DNA of 64,000 nt from positions 1-64,000 of the forward strand of contig CAYJOL010000007.1 in assembly GCA_964371785.1 (NCBI GenBank), in the 5' to 3' direction. The position numbers and the translations under genes were made by a program. Every line of letters begins with the position of its first letter. Position 1 is the first letter of the stretch. The stretch is from CAVQCT01 sp964371785. GTDB lineage: Bacteria; Zixibacteria; MSB-5A5; GN15; FEB-12. Shown here piece by piece: positions 19,137 to 28,004 of this stretch. The notes below the pieces were generated by a model. The model was not told the DNA's origin, searched no databases, and worked only from the letters and a program-made list of their open reading frames with translations.

Positions 19137-19165
19137 AACATACTTTTCAAACCGGACCGGGTCAA
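19137..19165 (-). promoter_or_regulatory. Sigma-70 promoter of lapA operon
   Basis: TTGACC (19160-19165), a 17-bp spacer and TATGTT (19137-19142) on the minus strand, 41 nt upstream of the lapA start. Confidence 0.6.
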
Positions 19166-19201
19166 CCAAAAAGGGGAGCGCAATAACCATATGTCTTACA
19201 G

Positions 19202-19897
19202 TTACTTGCCTTGTTCCTTCTGCCAGGTGAGTGACTTGATGACTGTCATGGCATCGCGCAGTTCGTTTTCGAAATAGTTCCATTCGGACATTACATGAAA
19301 CAAGACGATAGTATTACCGTTCTTTACCGCCACAATGGCGCCGCCATAGGCGCCGTAAACGCGCTTGCCGCCTAAGGACGAAGCCGATACCGCGACCTCG
19401 TTGCGGTACTTTATCTGCCCTGTCCACAACTCACCGCGCTGGCCGTCGAGTTCCACCACGCTCTTGTTTCTGGGAACAAGCTCCTCCTGAGTAAAACCGG
19501 ACCCGCCGATATGACTGCTGAGGATCTCGAACTCCTTGAGGATATCCTTTTTCTGGCCCGAGTTGAAGGTCGAGCTGACCAGGGAATCGATGAACACGTC
19601 CGGGGTCAAGGAAGAGGTGTCCGCGTACACGACAAGCCGTGGGATTTTGGTGTAATCCTGAGCGTCGATATAGTCCGGAGGAATATCATAATTGACTTTG
19701 CTGAAAATCAGTCGATAATTGTCCTCGTTATCCTGTACTTTGACTTTGTAACTATTATCGATCTTCAAATCAAATCCAAATCTCCTATCCGTGTACACGC
19801 CGTCTTTGATATCACCGGCCCTCTCTTTAATTCTACGAGCCTGTAACGCGGGTACCGCCATCAAAAGAACCAGTGTCACTATTACCAATCTGCGCAT
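19202..19897 (-). CDS. Exported protein of unknown function
   Basis: I do not recognise the family. The 231-residue product has a signal peptide (MRRLVIVTLVLLMAVPALQA) followed by a soluble alpha/beta-looking domain that opens GVYTDRRFGFDLKI. That start resembles periplasmic domains of the kind that check exported substrates, but no function can be assigned. An AGGAGG lies 8 nt above the ATG at 19897 and 5 nt above an alternative GTG at 19900. It stands alone between the polysaccharide operon and lapA. Confidence 0.7.
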   Translation of the reverse strand: MRRLVIVTLVLLMAVPALQARRIKERAGDIKDGVYTDRRFGFDLKIDNSYKVKVQDNEDNYRLIFSKVNYDIPPDYIDAQDYTKIPRLVVYADTSSLTPDVFIDSLVSSTFNSGQKKDILKEFEILSSHIGGSGFTQEELVPRNKSVVELDGQRGELWTGQIKYRNEVAVSASSLGGKRVYGAYGGAIVAVKNGNTIVLFHVMSEWNYFENELRDAMTVIKSLTWQKEQGK

Positions 19898-20071
19898 CAC
19901 TTTTTCCTCCTATGATTTGAGCCACTGCTGTAAGCTTAAGTTTTATTCTTATACAGTCTTAGTCAAGGATTTAATGCATTCTTAGATCTCTTTTTTGCTT
20001 AAACGAAGCGTGCAGCCGAAAATCGGGCCTGGCGGAACCGAGGCAAGCACGGAGAGCAGAATTTGGGGAAA

Positions 20072-20956
20072 TCAGAAACCTATGCGGTTCTTCTTGAATA
20101 ACTGGAGATAATCGGCGGCGGTCGTGAAACTGAAGTCTTTGAGCAGACGCTCAATCTTATGGCGGAGAATTGTGGTCGAGCTGTAAGTACGGAATCTCTG
20201 CGCAAAAGACAACCCGCCCATATGCGGAAGGTTGCTTTCAATCTCCCACGGGTGGACATAGAATACCGCCGGCTGATTTTCTTCGTTCAATTTCCGGATG
20301 AGGTTTTTCGAATACCAGTAGGGCGAATGGCGGAAATATCCCCCGCCGCCGACAGGAATGTTCTTGCCGAATATCCGAAAGGTCGTGGCCGGAAGTTCGT
20401 GTAGAAGCCGACCGTTCTTACAGCGCATCTTGAAGGCCAGGCGCGGGCCGCCGGGCCAGCCGTAAATATCATGCTTTATCGGGAAAACGGAACTGTCGTA
20501 CAAAAATCCAAGTTCGGAGAGAATTTCGAACGCCCACGGATTGTCGGCGCTGATCGACCAGCTCGGAGCCCGGTAGCCGAAGGGTGCATTCCCGATTGTC
20601 TTGACCAGAGTGTTGATAGCTTGCTCGGTGTCACGCCGGAATTCATCCGGTGTGAGCTGGTCTACCCGGCGATGGAAGTAACTATGGCAGGCAATTTCAT
20701 GCCCGGAACGAAAGATTTCTTGAATGAGATCGGGAAATCGATCGGCGCACCAACCGAGTACGAACCAGGTGGCCTTTACGCGATGGTGATTCAGCAGGTC
20801 CAGTAATTTCAGCGTGTTTGACTCTACGCGAGAAGGCAGCTTGGCCCACTCGTCGCGCTCATAACGTCCCGAGAGAATTTCGACAACAAACCATTCCTCG
20901 AGGTCGACTGTAAAAATATTCTGAAATCGTTGCATGCTGGATTGCTTGCCGTACAT
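20072..20956 (-). CDS. XrtA-type polysaccharide deacetylase
   Basis: A 294-residue NodB-family carbohydrate esterase, expected to remove N-acetyl groups from an exported polysaccharide. The catalytic Asp18 (TVDLEEWF) and metal ligands His91 and His95 (CHSYFH) are present, as is the RAPSWS motif (129-134). The C-terminal region has VHPWEI, typical of the DUF3473 group linked to exosortase/XrtA loci. No exosortase gene is in this window. There is no signal peptide, which fits a cytoplasmic or membrane-associated enzyme. Its ATG overlaps the kinase stop (TGATG), and it is the last gene of the operon. Confidence 0.88.
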   Translation of the reverse strand: MYGKQSSMQRFQNIFTVDLEEWFVVEILSGRYERDEWAKLPSRVESNTLKLLDLLNHHRVKATWFVLGWCADRFPDLIQEIFRSGHEIACHSYFHRRVDQLTPDEFRRDTEQAINTLVKTIGNAPFGYRAPSWSISADNPWAFEILSELGFLYDSSVFPIKHDIYGWPGGPRLAFKMRCKNGRLLHELPATTFRIFGKNIPVGGGGYFRHSPYWYSKNLIRKLNEENQPAVFYVHPWEIESNLPHMGGLSFAQRFRTYSSTTILRHKIERLLKDFSFTTAADYLQLFKKNRIGF

Positions 20957-21756
20957 CAGCCGCCCGGTGCAATATTGCCCTTGATCGGCAACCCTGTCCG
21001 ACCGGATTCATCGCGCTTTTTTAGATTGCGGGAACGACCCGCGCCAGGCTTCTGACCGTTATTGGTCGGCTTGGAAGAATAGTCGTAGTAATTGTAATCG
21101 TAATAATAGGGAAGACTGCTGCTCATGTTGTTCAGGACAACCCCGAGAATTCGATTTCTTTCCGCACCCAGAATGTCGACCGCTCGTTTGACCACCTCTT
21201 TTTGAGTGGCACCGGCCTTGACCACCACCAGAATACCATCGACCTTCGAGGCCAGCATCATGGGGTCGGATACCGGAAGCAGCGGCGGGCAGTCCACGAC
21301 AATAAGGTCATAGTAGAACTTGAGTTCTTCGATCAGATTACCGATCGCGTCAGCGTCGAACACCTCTGTCGGATTGCTGGTCCGGCGACCCGAAGTGAGT
21401 ATGTCGAGCTTGTCGATTGAGGTTTTCTGAATTGCATCTTTGTGATTGTATCCGTCAACGAGTACCTCGACCAGACCCGGATCCGGCGTCAGCTTGAAGA
21501 ATCGGTGAATCGATGGTCGGCGAAGATCCGCATCAATTATCAGTGTCTTGTAGCCCTTTTTCCTGGCGGCCGTGAGGGCCAGAAACGAGCACACCGTGGA
21601 CTTCCCTTCTGATAACATGGCCGATGTCATCATGATGGACTTGAGCTCTCTTTGTTGCCCCTTACCGAAAACTCGGTGAAGCAGGCGGCGAAACTCTGTC
21701 ACGTAGGGGGACTCAAGATCAAAGAAATCAATGATCGAATGTTCTAAACGTGTCAT
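20956..21756 (-). CDS. BY-kinase (CpsD/CapB-like) of polysaccharide operon
   Basis: A 266-residue cytoplasmic bacterial tyrosine kinase, ParA/MinD-like, which controls polysaccharide chain length together with a separate Wzz/GumC membrane protein. Walker A is SAMLSEGKST (45-54), Walker A' is LIIDADLRRP (72-81) and Walker B is LIVVDCPPL (151-159). A tyrosine cluster of seven residues between 217 and 226 (PYYYDYNYYDY) is the probable autophosphorylation region; it lies inside the protein, followed by a basic tail of about 40 residues. The gene lies 3 bp after the TPR gene. Confidence 0.9.
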   Translation of the reverse strand: MTRLEHSIIDFFDLESPYVTEFRRLLHRVFGKGQQRELKSIMMTSAMLSEGKSTVCSFLALTAARKKGYKTLIIDADLRRPSIHRFFKLTPDPGLVEVLVDGYNHKDAIQKTSIDKLDILTSGRRTSNPTEVFDADAIGNLIEELKFYYDLIVVDCPPLLPVSDPMMLASKVDGILVVVKAGATQKEVVKRAVDILGAERNRILGVVLNNMSSSLPYYYDYNYYDYSSKPTNNGQKPGAGRSRNLKKRDESGRTGLPIKGNIAPGG

Positions 21757-21759
21757 TTC

Positions 21760-22881
21760 TCAACCTTGTTCAGCGATTTTTTTTACCAGCCGGGAAATCG
21801 ACTCGTAGACCTTTTCCGATTCGTCTACGTAACTATTCACTCTGCTGAGGGCCGGGTTTATTTCCACTGTCTTGCGGTATTGGTCGATTCCCTTTTTCCA
21901 GAAGATCCTCCCCTGTTCCAGATAACAACGGGCCAGTTCGGCGTATAGATCGACATAAGTCGGATTCTTACCGATCTCGTTCTGCAGGAACCGAATTCTG
22001 TCCTGAACCACCCGCTCGGTTGCCCACTGGGGATGTAGGGCATACTTCATGTAGTACGGGGCAAATTTGCGCCGGTGCTGTTCCTTCTTTTCCTCCCGAA
22101 CTTGCAGTAAGAGCGCATGAGCTCTCTTAAGGTCATGGGCGCGAAGCGCCTCCAGACCGCTCTCGTACAGGGCGGTCTTGTAGTCAGGATAGATCAACGT
22201 TGCCTTGGTGAAGTAGTCCTGTGACTTGCTCAGGAAATTCGCAAAGAGCTCGGTGTTCTCGCGTTCGAGTGCATTAAGAATCAGAGTCAGGCCATAGTTG
22301 AAATAGGCATCGCTATAATACAGATTAATACCGATTGCCCGTTCGAATTCAAGTGTCGCCTGTCTGTACATCCGCGCCGCCATGAATGCTTCACCCAGGA
22401 TGTTCCGATAGTCCGCGTACTCGGCCCTGAAGCCGACCGCCGATTGTGCCAGCTTGAGCGCGGCCTGGACATTACCGTAGGCGAGTTCAACCTGAGCCAG
22501 GAAACTCACCGCCTCGTGATACTCAGGATTCAACTGGAGCGCCTGCTCAAAGAGATCTTTCGCTTCGGCGTAGAACCGCTTATAGAAGAAGGCCAGGCCG
22601 AGGTGATACATCATCTCGGGATTGCCGTCCGACTTGGTGTGCCGATACGCACTCAGCAGGGTCTCGATCTCTTTCTTCTTTTCGCCATGGGTTGATTTGA
22701 CCATCGAGAGCACTTCTTCGGGCCGGATTTGCTCCGGATGGGGAAAGACAATCGTGTCCGCGAGCGCGCCATTGACATACACTTCGGAGGCTACAGCGCC
22801 AAGACTTACGTCGTTACTGGTTTTGATCACGTATTCTTTGTCATTATCAACCAGCTTACTATTCAAACGATAAGTTTCCAT
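21760..22881 (-). CDS. TPR protein of polysaccharide operon
   Basis: A 373-residue cytoplasmic-looking protein without a signal peptide. The N-terminal 70 residues form a small beta-rich domain (KTSNDVSLGAVASEVYVNG) that I do not recognise. The rest is TPR-like repeats (for example YHLGLAFFYKRFYAEAKDLF). TPR proteins such as PelE or AlgK support export of other polysaccharides, and the spot between the Wzz-like and kinase genes (6 and 3 bp gaps) suggests an assembly role, but that is inferred. Confidence 0.75.
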   Translation of the reverse strand: METYRLNSKLVDNDKEYVIKTSNDVSLGAVASEVYVNGALADTIVFPHPEQIRPEEVLSMVKSTHGEKKKEIETLLSAYRHTKSDGNPEMMYHLGLAFFYKRFYAEAKDLFEQALQLNPEYHEAVSFLAQVELAYGNVQAALKLAQSAVGFRAEYADYRNILGEAFMAARMYRQATLEFERAIGINLYYSDAYFNYGLTLILNALERENTELFANFLSKSQDYFTKATLIYPDYKTALYESGLEALRAHDLKRAHALLLQVREEKKEQHRRKFAPYYMKYALHPQWATERVVQDRIRFLQNEIGKNPTYVDLYAELARCYLEQGRIFWKKGIDQYRKTVEINPALSRVNSYVDESEKVYESISRLVKKIAEQG

Positions 22882-22887
22882 GCGGTT

Positions 22888-24378
22888 CTACCTGTGCAGT
22901 TTTTCGATTTTGGGGATTGTAGCGATGACCGGAAGATCCAGCTCAAGTTCCACATCTTCCACCCGTTTGAACGAATTGTCCAGAATTTCAATCAGAAAAA
23001 CAAAAGCCCCACCAAGCACCAGACCCATGGCGATGCCGATGATTATAATATTGCGCTTATTCGGCCAGACCGGCACCAGAGGAACTTGAGCCGGTTCGAT
23101 AACTTTGTACTTGGTCCGCTCTTTTGCCTGCTCCGAGAGTATGCCAACGGTCGCTTCTTCTGAGCGGAAAGCGTCCCGATATCGCCGAGCGTCGGCCACC
23201 CGGTTTTGCAGTTCGGTGATTTCGGACTGAAGTTTGGGTACGAGATTGACGCGATCGGCGATTTTGTCCAGGCTTTGTTGAAGACGCTGCTGTTTGGAAT
23301 TATCTATGTCGAGATTTTCCTCCAGCACGAAATTGCGTTGAAGCAAAGCCAGTTGATTGGCCGGATATGATGCATACTGCTCGTTTACAGCCTTCTTAAT
23401 CGCATCTTCTAAAAATTGAATATAGTTGTTCAGACGGATATTGACATTGATGACATTCTGATCGTCCCAGGTGTACTTCTCCATTGAGTTGGCATACGTG
23501 GATACCAGTCCGTCTATATTCGTTCGCAATTCGACAATCGAGTCATTATACTTAAGCCTCGCCTTGCCCAGATTGAAATCGGAGAGCTTCTGCTTCAGTG
23601 AGGTGAGTTCGCGCGAATAGTCGTCGCTTTCCAGCCCAATCTTGTCGATAGTTGAGGCGATATTGAAGCGGTTCGCTTCCGACGCGATATTATCGGGCAA
23701 CTGCAACTTGGACAGGCGGCTCTGAGCCGACGTGAGAGAATCGATAGCCTGCTTGTAGTAATACTCCGTCTTCTGAAGTTGAACGTCCGCGAATGATTGA
23801 TTGTCGAGAATCTTTTCCAATTCGTACTTGGTCTTTTCCTGATCAAGAATCTCGGTCAGGCGGCTGGCTATATCTCGAGCCAGAACCGGATCGGTGGCGG
23901 TGACGGTAATTCTGACCTGATCGAGTCCGTAGAATGAGACGTCGATCTGTTTCCTGAGCCGGTCGACCAGAATGTCGTACTTTAACTGCTCCAGACTATA
24001 CTCGGGAGTCTCCTCCCGTGCCTTGGCGGCCTCGCGTGTCACATCCGGATCGTCATCAAGCTTCAAATCACGGATAAGCTGGTACAGATAGGGTTGAGAC
24101 GTGATCTCTGCCTGTAGTGCCAGTTGCCGACTCTGTTGTTCATCACGCGTTTCCGGACGGTTTCCCCCGACAATACTGGCGAGCTCACGGGACGCGTTCT
24201 CCGGCTTATCGATCCAGATAATAGTCGAGGATTCATACTTCGGTTTCAACAGGAAGGTGCCGCCATACGCAATGCAGGTTATCACGACCAGTGGGCCCAC
24301 AATAAGCCACTTTCGTTTGAGCAGAATCGCGTAAATACCTTTAAGATCGATAGATTTGACTTCTTTAGGCTGCAACAT
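22888..24378 (-). CDS. Wzz/GumC-like polysaccharide chain-length protein
   Basis: A 496-residue inner-membrane co-polymerase. It has an N-terminal membrane helix (about 30-50, KWLIVGPLVVITCIAYGGTF), a Wzz domain, long periplasmic coiled coils (about 160-420), a second membrane helix near 445-465 (IIIIGIAMGLVLGGAFVF) and a short cytoplasmic tail. The kinase domain found in Wzc is absent and is supplied by the separate gene at 20956. It lies 14 bp after the Wza-like gene. Confidence 0.9.
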   Translation of the reverse strand: MLQPKEVKSIDLKGIYAILLKRKWLIVGPLVVITCIAYGGTFLLKPKYESSTIIWIDKPENASRELASIVGGNRPETRDEQQSRQLALQAEITSQPYLYQLIRDLKLDDDPDVTREAAKAREETPEYSLEQLKYDILVDRLRKQIDVSFYGLDQVRITVTATDPVLARDIASRLTEILDQEKTKYELEKILDNQSFADVQLQKTEYYYKQAIDSLTSAQSRLSKLQLPDNIASEANRFNIASTIDKIGLESDDYSRELTSLKQKLSDFNLGKARLKYNDSIVELRTNIDGLVSTYANSMEKYTWDDQNVINVNIRLNNYIQFLEDAIKKAVNEQYASYPANQLALLQRNFVLEENLDIDNSKQQRLQQSLDKIADRVNLVPKLQSEITELQNRVADARRYRDAFRSEEATVGILSEQAKERTKYKVIEPAQVPLVPVWPNKRNIIIIGIAMGLVLGGAFVFLIEILDNSFKRVEDVELELDLPVIATIPKIEKLHR

Positions 24379-24392
24379 AGATTCAAAGTCCC

Positions 24393-25379
24393 TTATCGGG
24401 CAGTCGTGGTACCGTTATTATTGTTATTGTTTCTGAGGGCAGTGTAAATGAGCACCGCCGTAGAAACTACACCCAAAGCGGTAGCCGCTGTTCCCAGGCC
24501 GACACCGAGAAATCCGTCTCCTCTTTGGGGCAACACAAAGGTGTCTTCGCGCCGCAAGATGTAACGCGCCGGCGCTCCGGTACTCGAGTATTTATCCAGA
24601 TTGATCTCAATTGTCTGAGCGTAGAAGCCGTCACGGGTAACAATCCGCGCCTTTTTCATATTGGCACTTTCAGACGGGCCACCGGCCAACGCGAGCGCCT
24701 GCAAGACATCGATATTATCCTGAAATTGGATTGGACCGGGGTTATTGACCGCCCCGATTACGTAGATTTCATTTTTCTGTGACGCTTGGGGACTGATTTC
24801 CGCCGAGGGCAACCCGGAAGGGACCCGGGGGATGTCTACTGTGTCGCCGCGTCGAATCTTGGGCAGTTTGTCAAGTTGTCCGCTTTCTATCGCCCGCATA
24901 ACATCGACCACTTCCACCTTCCCGGCATCGTCTCCGCCACGAATTATTGTCACCCGGGACAAATCTCCGAATTCGGTGATTCCGCCCGCTTCGTTAATAA
25001 CTGTCCATAGATCGGGAATCTGCTCGAAAGTGTGTTTCCCCGGATTGGTTATTTGACCCTTAAGGAACACATGCTGGAACTGGTAATCAACTACTCTCAC
25101 CGTTGCCTGGGAGACCCTGGTGTTGAGGCGGCTCATTTGCCTGATAATGTCGTTCTGCAATTCAGTAGGAGTCTTGCCGGCGGCTTTTATGGACCCAATG
25201 ATGTCCAACGAAATCATGCCGTCGTTGTCGACCCGGACCTGGACATTGAGCGAGTTGTCCTGCCAGAATCGAACCTCCAGTACATCTTCCGGTCCGATTA
25301 CATACTCTTCAGACCAAGCTGTACGGCCGAGAAAGAAGCCGGCCAGGCCTATCGCAAACGTAAAAAGGAATCTTTTCAT
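24393..25379 (-). CDS. Wza-like outer-membrane polysaccharide export protein
   Basis: A 328-residue export protein with a signal peptide (cleavage near RTAWSEE), a Poly_export domain (about 25-105, opening YVIGPEDVLEVRFWQ), two SLBB domains (about 107-155 and 205-255) and a C-terminal hydrophobic helix followed by Asn-rich residues. I see no lipobox. The start at 25379 was chosen over 25409 because it gives a clean signal peptide. It is the first gene of the polysaccharide operon and would form the outer-membrane exit channel. Confidence 0.9.
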   Translation of the reverse strand: MKRFLFTFAIGLAGFFLGRTAWSEEYVIGPEDVLEVRFWQDNSLNVQVRVDNDGMISLDIIGSIKAAGKTPTELQNDIIRQMSRLNTRVSQATVRVVDYQFQHVFLKGQITNPGKHTFEQIPDLWTVINEAGGITEFGDLSRVTIIRGGDDAGKVEVVDVMRAIESGQLDKLPKIRRGDTVDIPRVPSGLPSAEISPQASQKNEIYVIGAVNNPGPIQFQDNIDVLQALALAGGPSESANMKKARIVTRDGFYAQTIEINLDKYSSTGAPARYILRREDTFVLPQRGDGFLGVGLGTAATALGVVSTAVLIYTALRNNNNNNGTTTAR

Positions 25380-25460
25380 AACGAATTGTCTCTTTTCTGA
25401 GCCACACACTTATACAATATCGTCAAAAACTGGCACACTTTAGGTTAACTTTCAGGCACA

Positions 25461-25489
25461 AATATAGACCCACACGGGCACACTGTAAA
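25461..25489 (-). promoter_or_regulatory. Sigma-70 promoter of polysaccharide operon
   Basis: TTTACA (25484-25489), a 17-bp spacer and TATATT (25461-25466) on the minus strand, 81 nt upstream of the Wza-like gene start. It leaves a leader long enough for regulation. Confidence 0.6.
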
Positions 25490-25533
25490 GCATAAAACAA
25501 AGTATCGGCCAACAGGTTTCAGCGAAGCACAAT

Positions 25534-27168
25534 TCAGATGGCAGGGGTGAAAATAAGCGACTTGTTTCGTCCAGTCTCCTTCGCTTTTAGAAGAGCCATA
25601 TCGGCGGCGAAAATGAGCTTCTTCGGATCATCGGCATGATGAGGGAAAATTGCTCCGCCAATGGATACCGTGCAGTGCAAGGGCGCCTCAAGGCCGTCAA
25701 CCACGAATTCTTCGTTCGCTATTCGGGTCTGAAGACGATCCATGAATCTGACACATGTTTCTTCATCAGCCTCAGGCATAATCGCGCAAAACTCGTCTCC
25801 ACCATACCGAGCTACTATGTCAATAGTTCGTATCGAAGTCTTCAGGATCTCGCCCATTCGGCTAAGTAGCGCGTCACCCGCTAAGTGACCATAGGTATCG
25901 TTGGTGTTCTTTAAATCGTCAAGATCAAAGATAATCAGAGCCAGATTGCGCTGGTACCGCCGCGCCCGGCTGACCTCCTCCTCCAGCCGTTTGAAGAAAT
26001 ACCGTTGATTGGCCAGACCGGTCAGATTATCCGTGTAGGAAAGCTCTTCGATCACCTCAAACGACTCAGCGTTTTCAACCAGTTCGACGGCCGTGCTGTG
26101 AAAGACTTGGAGCTGCTTTACTACCTGTTCAGCTTCGGCGCCGCCCGCCCAGGCCAGAAAACCGTGCCGCCCGGTTTTCAACGGAAACGAGACCGCAAAT
26201 TTCAGCCCGCGGTCTTTAACATAGGATAGCCAGTCGCGGGCCTCCGGCGTATGCCCCTGCATATGGTCTATCTGGCGGAAATCGGTGTCGGACAATTGCG
26301 ACAAGAATCCGGTCAGAGTAGCGACTGACGGTCCCGGAATCGGACTGGTTATGCCTCTTTGCACGAGAATTGTATTTCCGCCATTAGTGCGTGAGGTATA
26401 CGTATAGATCATTTGATCTACACCCATTAGTTCTCTAAGCGCGTCCACTATACCAGGTACGACAGTTTCTGTCCTCCGGTTACGGACAAGTTTAAGAATC
26501 CTCCCAACCGAGCTCTCGTGGTCGTCTTGATGGACTACCGCCGGCTTGTGCTCGGCTACCGATAGCCGCAGGGTCTCGTATTTCGATTCATGCCACTTAA
26601 TGTGGTAGGCGGCTGAGAGGGATTGGGCCAGACTGGCTAACATGAAAAGAAATGCGGGAGACCCCGTCTCGGCCGTACTGCGAATAAAATAGACCCCGTA
26701 CAGATTCTCGCGCCAGAAGATCGGTATATATAGATCCAGACCAAACCGCCTGAGACTTTCAATTAGTCTCGGTGGGAGCAGATCGGCTAGTTTGTCAGTG
26801 GAGTGAGGGAAAAAGTCGGCGCGCAGCCGGCCGGCTAACTCTTCTGAGTAGCGCATACGGAAATCGTTGCGCTGGAAGCTGGAGATGCCAAAGTAATAAT
26901 TCAGTTCGAGTCCGCCGCGTTTTTTGCGAAGGAAAACGATCCGTTCACAACCGAACGACTCGGTGAGTAAACTGGAGACCTTTCGTGCAACTTCGACAAT
27001 AGATCCGTGAAGGCTGTTGGTTAACAGGAATGCGGAGAAGTCTTCCTGTCGCATTTTCTGAAAAGCCGAGGAGAGCTTTCGCTCACGTCGAACCCGCACC
27101 AGCAGGAGGCTCCCGAGCAAAATAACGAGACCCACAAGGATGATTATTAAAACCGATTGTATGGACAT
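25534..27168 (-). CDS. Diguanylate cyclase, membrane-anchored
   Basis: A 544-residue enzyme that makes c-di-GMP from two GTP. An N-terminal membrane helix (about 4-24) is followed by two regions with the look of GAF domains (about 40-380). The GGDEF domain occupies roughly 380-540 with YGGDEF at 455-460, so the active site is intact. The inhibitory I-site RxxD (RTID, 447-450) lies five residues upstream, so product feedback is expected. It lies between the STAS gene and the polysaccharide operon promoter, and could be part of either transcript. Confidence 0.92.
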   Translation of the reverse strand: MSIQSVLIIILVGLVILLGSLLLVRVRRERKLSSAFQKMRQEDFSAFLLTNSLHGSIVEVARKVSSLLTESFGCERIVFLRKKRGGLELNYYFGISSFQRNDFRMRYSEELAGRLRADFFPHSTDKLADLLPPRLIESLRRFGLDLYIPIFWRENLYGVYFIRSTAETGSPAFLFMLASLAQSLSAAYHIKWHESKYETLRLSVAEHKPAVVHQDDHESSVGRILKLVRNRRTETVVPGIVDALRELMGVDQMIYTYTSRTNGGNTILVQRGITSPIPGPSVATLTGFLSQLSDTDFRQIDHMQGHTPEARDWLSYVKDRGLKFAVSFPLKTGRHGFLAWAGGAEAEQVVKQLQVFHSTAVELVENAESFEVIEELSYTDNLTGLANQRYFFKRLEEEVSRARRYQRNLALIIFDLDDLKNTNDTYGHLAGDALLSRMGEILKTSIRTIDIVARYGGDEFCAIMPEADEETCVRFMDRLQTRIANEEFVVDGLEAPLHCTVSIGGAIFPHHADDPKKLIFAADMALLKAKETGRNKSLIFTPAI

Positions 27169-27232
27169 TGCGCACCGATCTCGGACGTTGATGTTCTATT
27201 ATAAATATAGAATACAGCCCCGCAGAATCAAC

Positions 27233-27445
27233 CTAAAAGCGCACTTGGCGGGATCGGAACAGCCGGAATCTCGACTTCTTGGATAGCAGTCTCTTCTTGC
27301 GCAACAGGAAGAACAGTTCCCACCAGCCTACATGAAGCACGTTGGATTCTTCATTTATCTGCTGTTTCATCTCGCCAATAGACGAGAAAGGGTCCTGCTT
27401 GATCAACTTGTACACGGCGGTCTCCAGGTCATCCTGGTCGGACAA
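27233..27445 (-). CDS. Downstream ORF, probable -1 frame extension of STAS gene
   Basis: This 70-codon frame has only a TTG start at 27445, with no Shine-Dalgarno. The same frame stays open upstream without a stop to the A9 tract at 27542-27550 inside the STAS gene, so the coding signal appears to enter by frameshift, not by new initiation. The encoded segment (helix AVYKLIKQDP, helix SIGEMKQQIN, helix WELFFLLRKKRLLS, basic KKSRFRLFRSRQ) resembles a small winged-helix fold. A separate gene with a poor start, or a homopolymer sequencing error, cannot be excluded. Confidence 0.55.
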   Translation of the reverse strand: MSDQDDLETAVYKLIKQDPFSSIGEMKQQINEESNVLHVGWWELFFLLRKKRLLSKKSRFRLFRSRQVRF

Positions 27446-27516
27446 TTCATCGCCGGCAAAAGAGATGGTCTGAGTCGAAGTGGTGGCCGGTTTTGGCCTG
27501 ATTTCTGCGTCCTGAA

Positions 27517-27559
27517 CGGTCAGTTTTGTTACCGACCGGGCTTTTTTTTTCCGTCCCCC
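27517..27559 (-). promoter_or_regulatory. Candidate -1 programmed frameshift signal
   Basis: In the STAS reading frame the codons are GGA AAA AAA AAG CCC GGT CGG TAA. A_AAA_AAG (27541-27547) is in the phase used by the E. coli dnaX site. A Shine-Dalgarno-like GGGGGA (27554-27559) lies 6 nt upstream, and an 8-bp stem (27531-27538 with 27517-27524, one G-U pair, 6-nt loop) starts 2 nt downstream. That spacing is shorter than usual, which is a caveat. A -1 shift gives a 228-residue fusion. Confidence 0.5.
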
Positions 27560-27918
27560 GGCACCGCATCGCCGAACGCATCGCGCGCTTCGTCGACAGT
27601 TGGGAACACCCGCAGCACGTTGTCAAACTCAAGTAGCTCATAGATTTCATAGACGTTTGGCACCATGCTGGCCAGCTTGATATCCCCCCCGTTTGACCGG
27701 ACGTCTTTGATGTGCGAAATGAAGATCCCCCACCCGGCAGACGAAATGTACTCAACGCCGGCCAGGTCGATAATGAGGCGGTAGCGTTCTCGCTTGAGCA
27801 GGGAATCAATTACCTCTTCCAGTTCACCAGCCGTGAGCGTATCAATCACGCCATCTACCCGTATCTCCGAAATCTCGGTGCGGCTGCCTTCCTGAAGTGA
27901 TATCGAAATATTTTCCAT
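27529..27918 (-). CDS. STAS-domain anti-sigma factor antagonist
   Basis: A 129-residue protein of the SpoIIAA/RsbV type. Such proteins, when unphosphorylated, bind a kinase and release its target; they are switched off by phosphorylation of a serine. The domain covers residues 1-110, with the phospho-site region YISSAGWG and candidates Ser59 or Ser60. The last residues are GDGKKKPGR, encoded by an A9 tract that may cause frameshifting. The gene lies 86 bp after the kinase/phosphatase fusion gene, which is its likely partner. Confidence 0.88.
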   Translation of the reverse strand: MENISISLQEGSRTEISEIRVDGVIDTLTAGELEEVIDSLLKRERYRLIIDLAGVEYISSAGWGIFISHIKDVRSNGGDIKLASMVPNVYEIYELLEFDNVLRVFPTVDEARDAFGDAVPGDGKKKPGR

Positions 27919-28004
27919 GATATTCTATGCTATCGTCCTATTGCAATTTTGAGTACAGGGATAATAAAACGATAAGGAGGCGTCTGGGGCAAGGAAAATC
28001 TTTC

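Noticed and set aside
27447..27809. 120-codon frame inside the STAS gene
   Set aside because: Out-of-frame shadow of the STAS coding sequence; the -1 extension is in a different frame.
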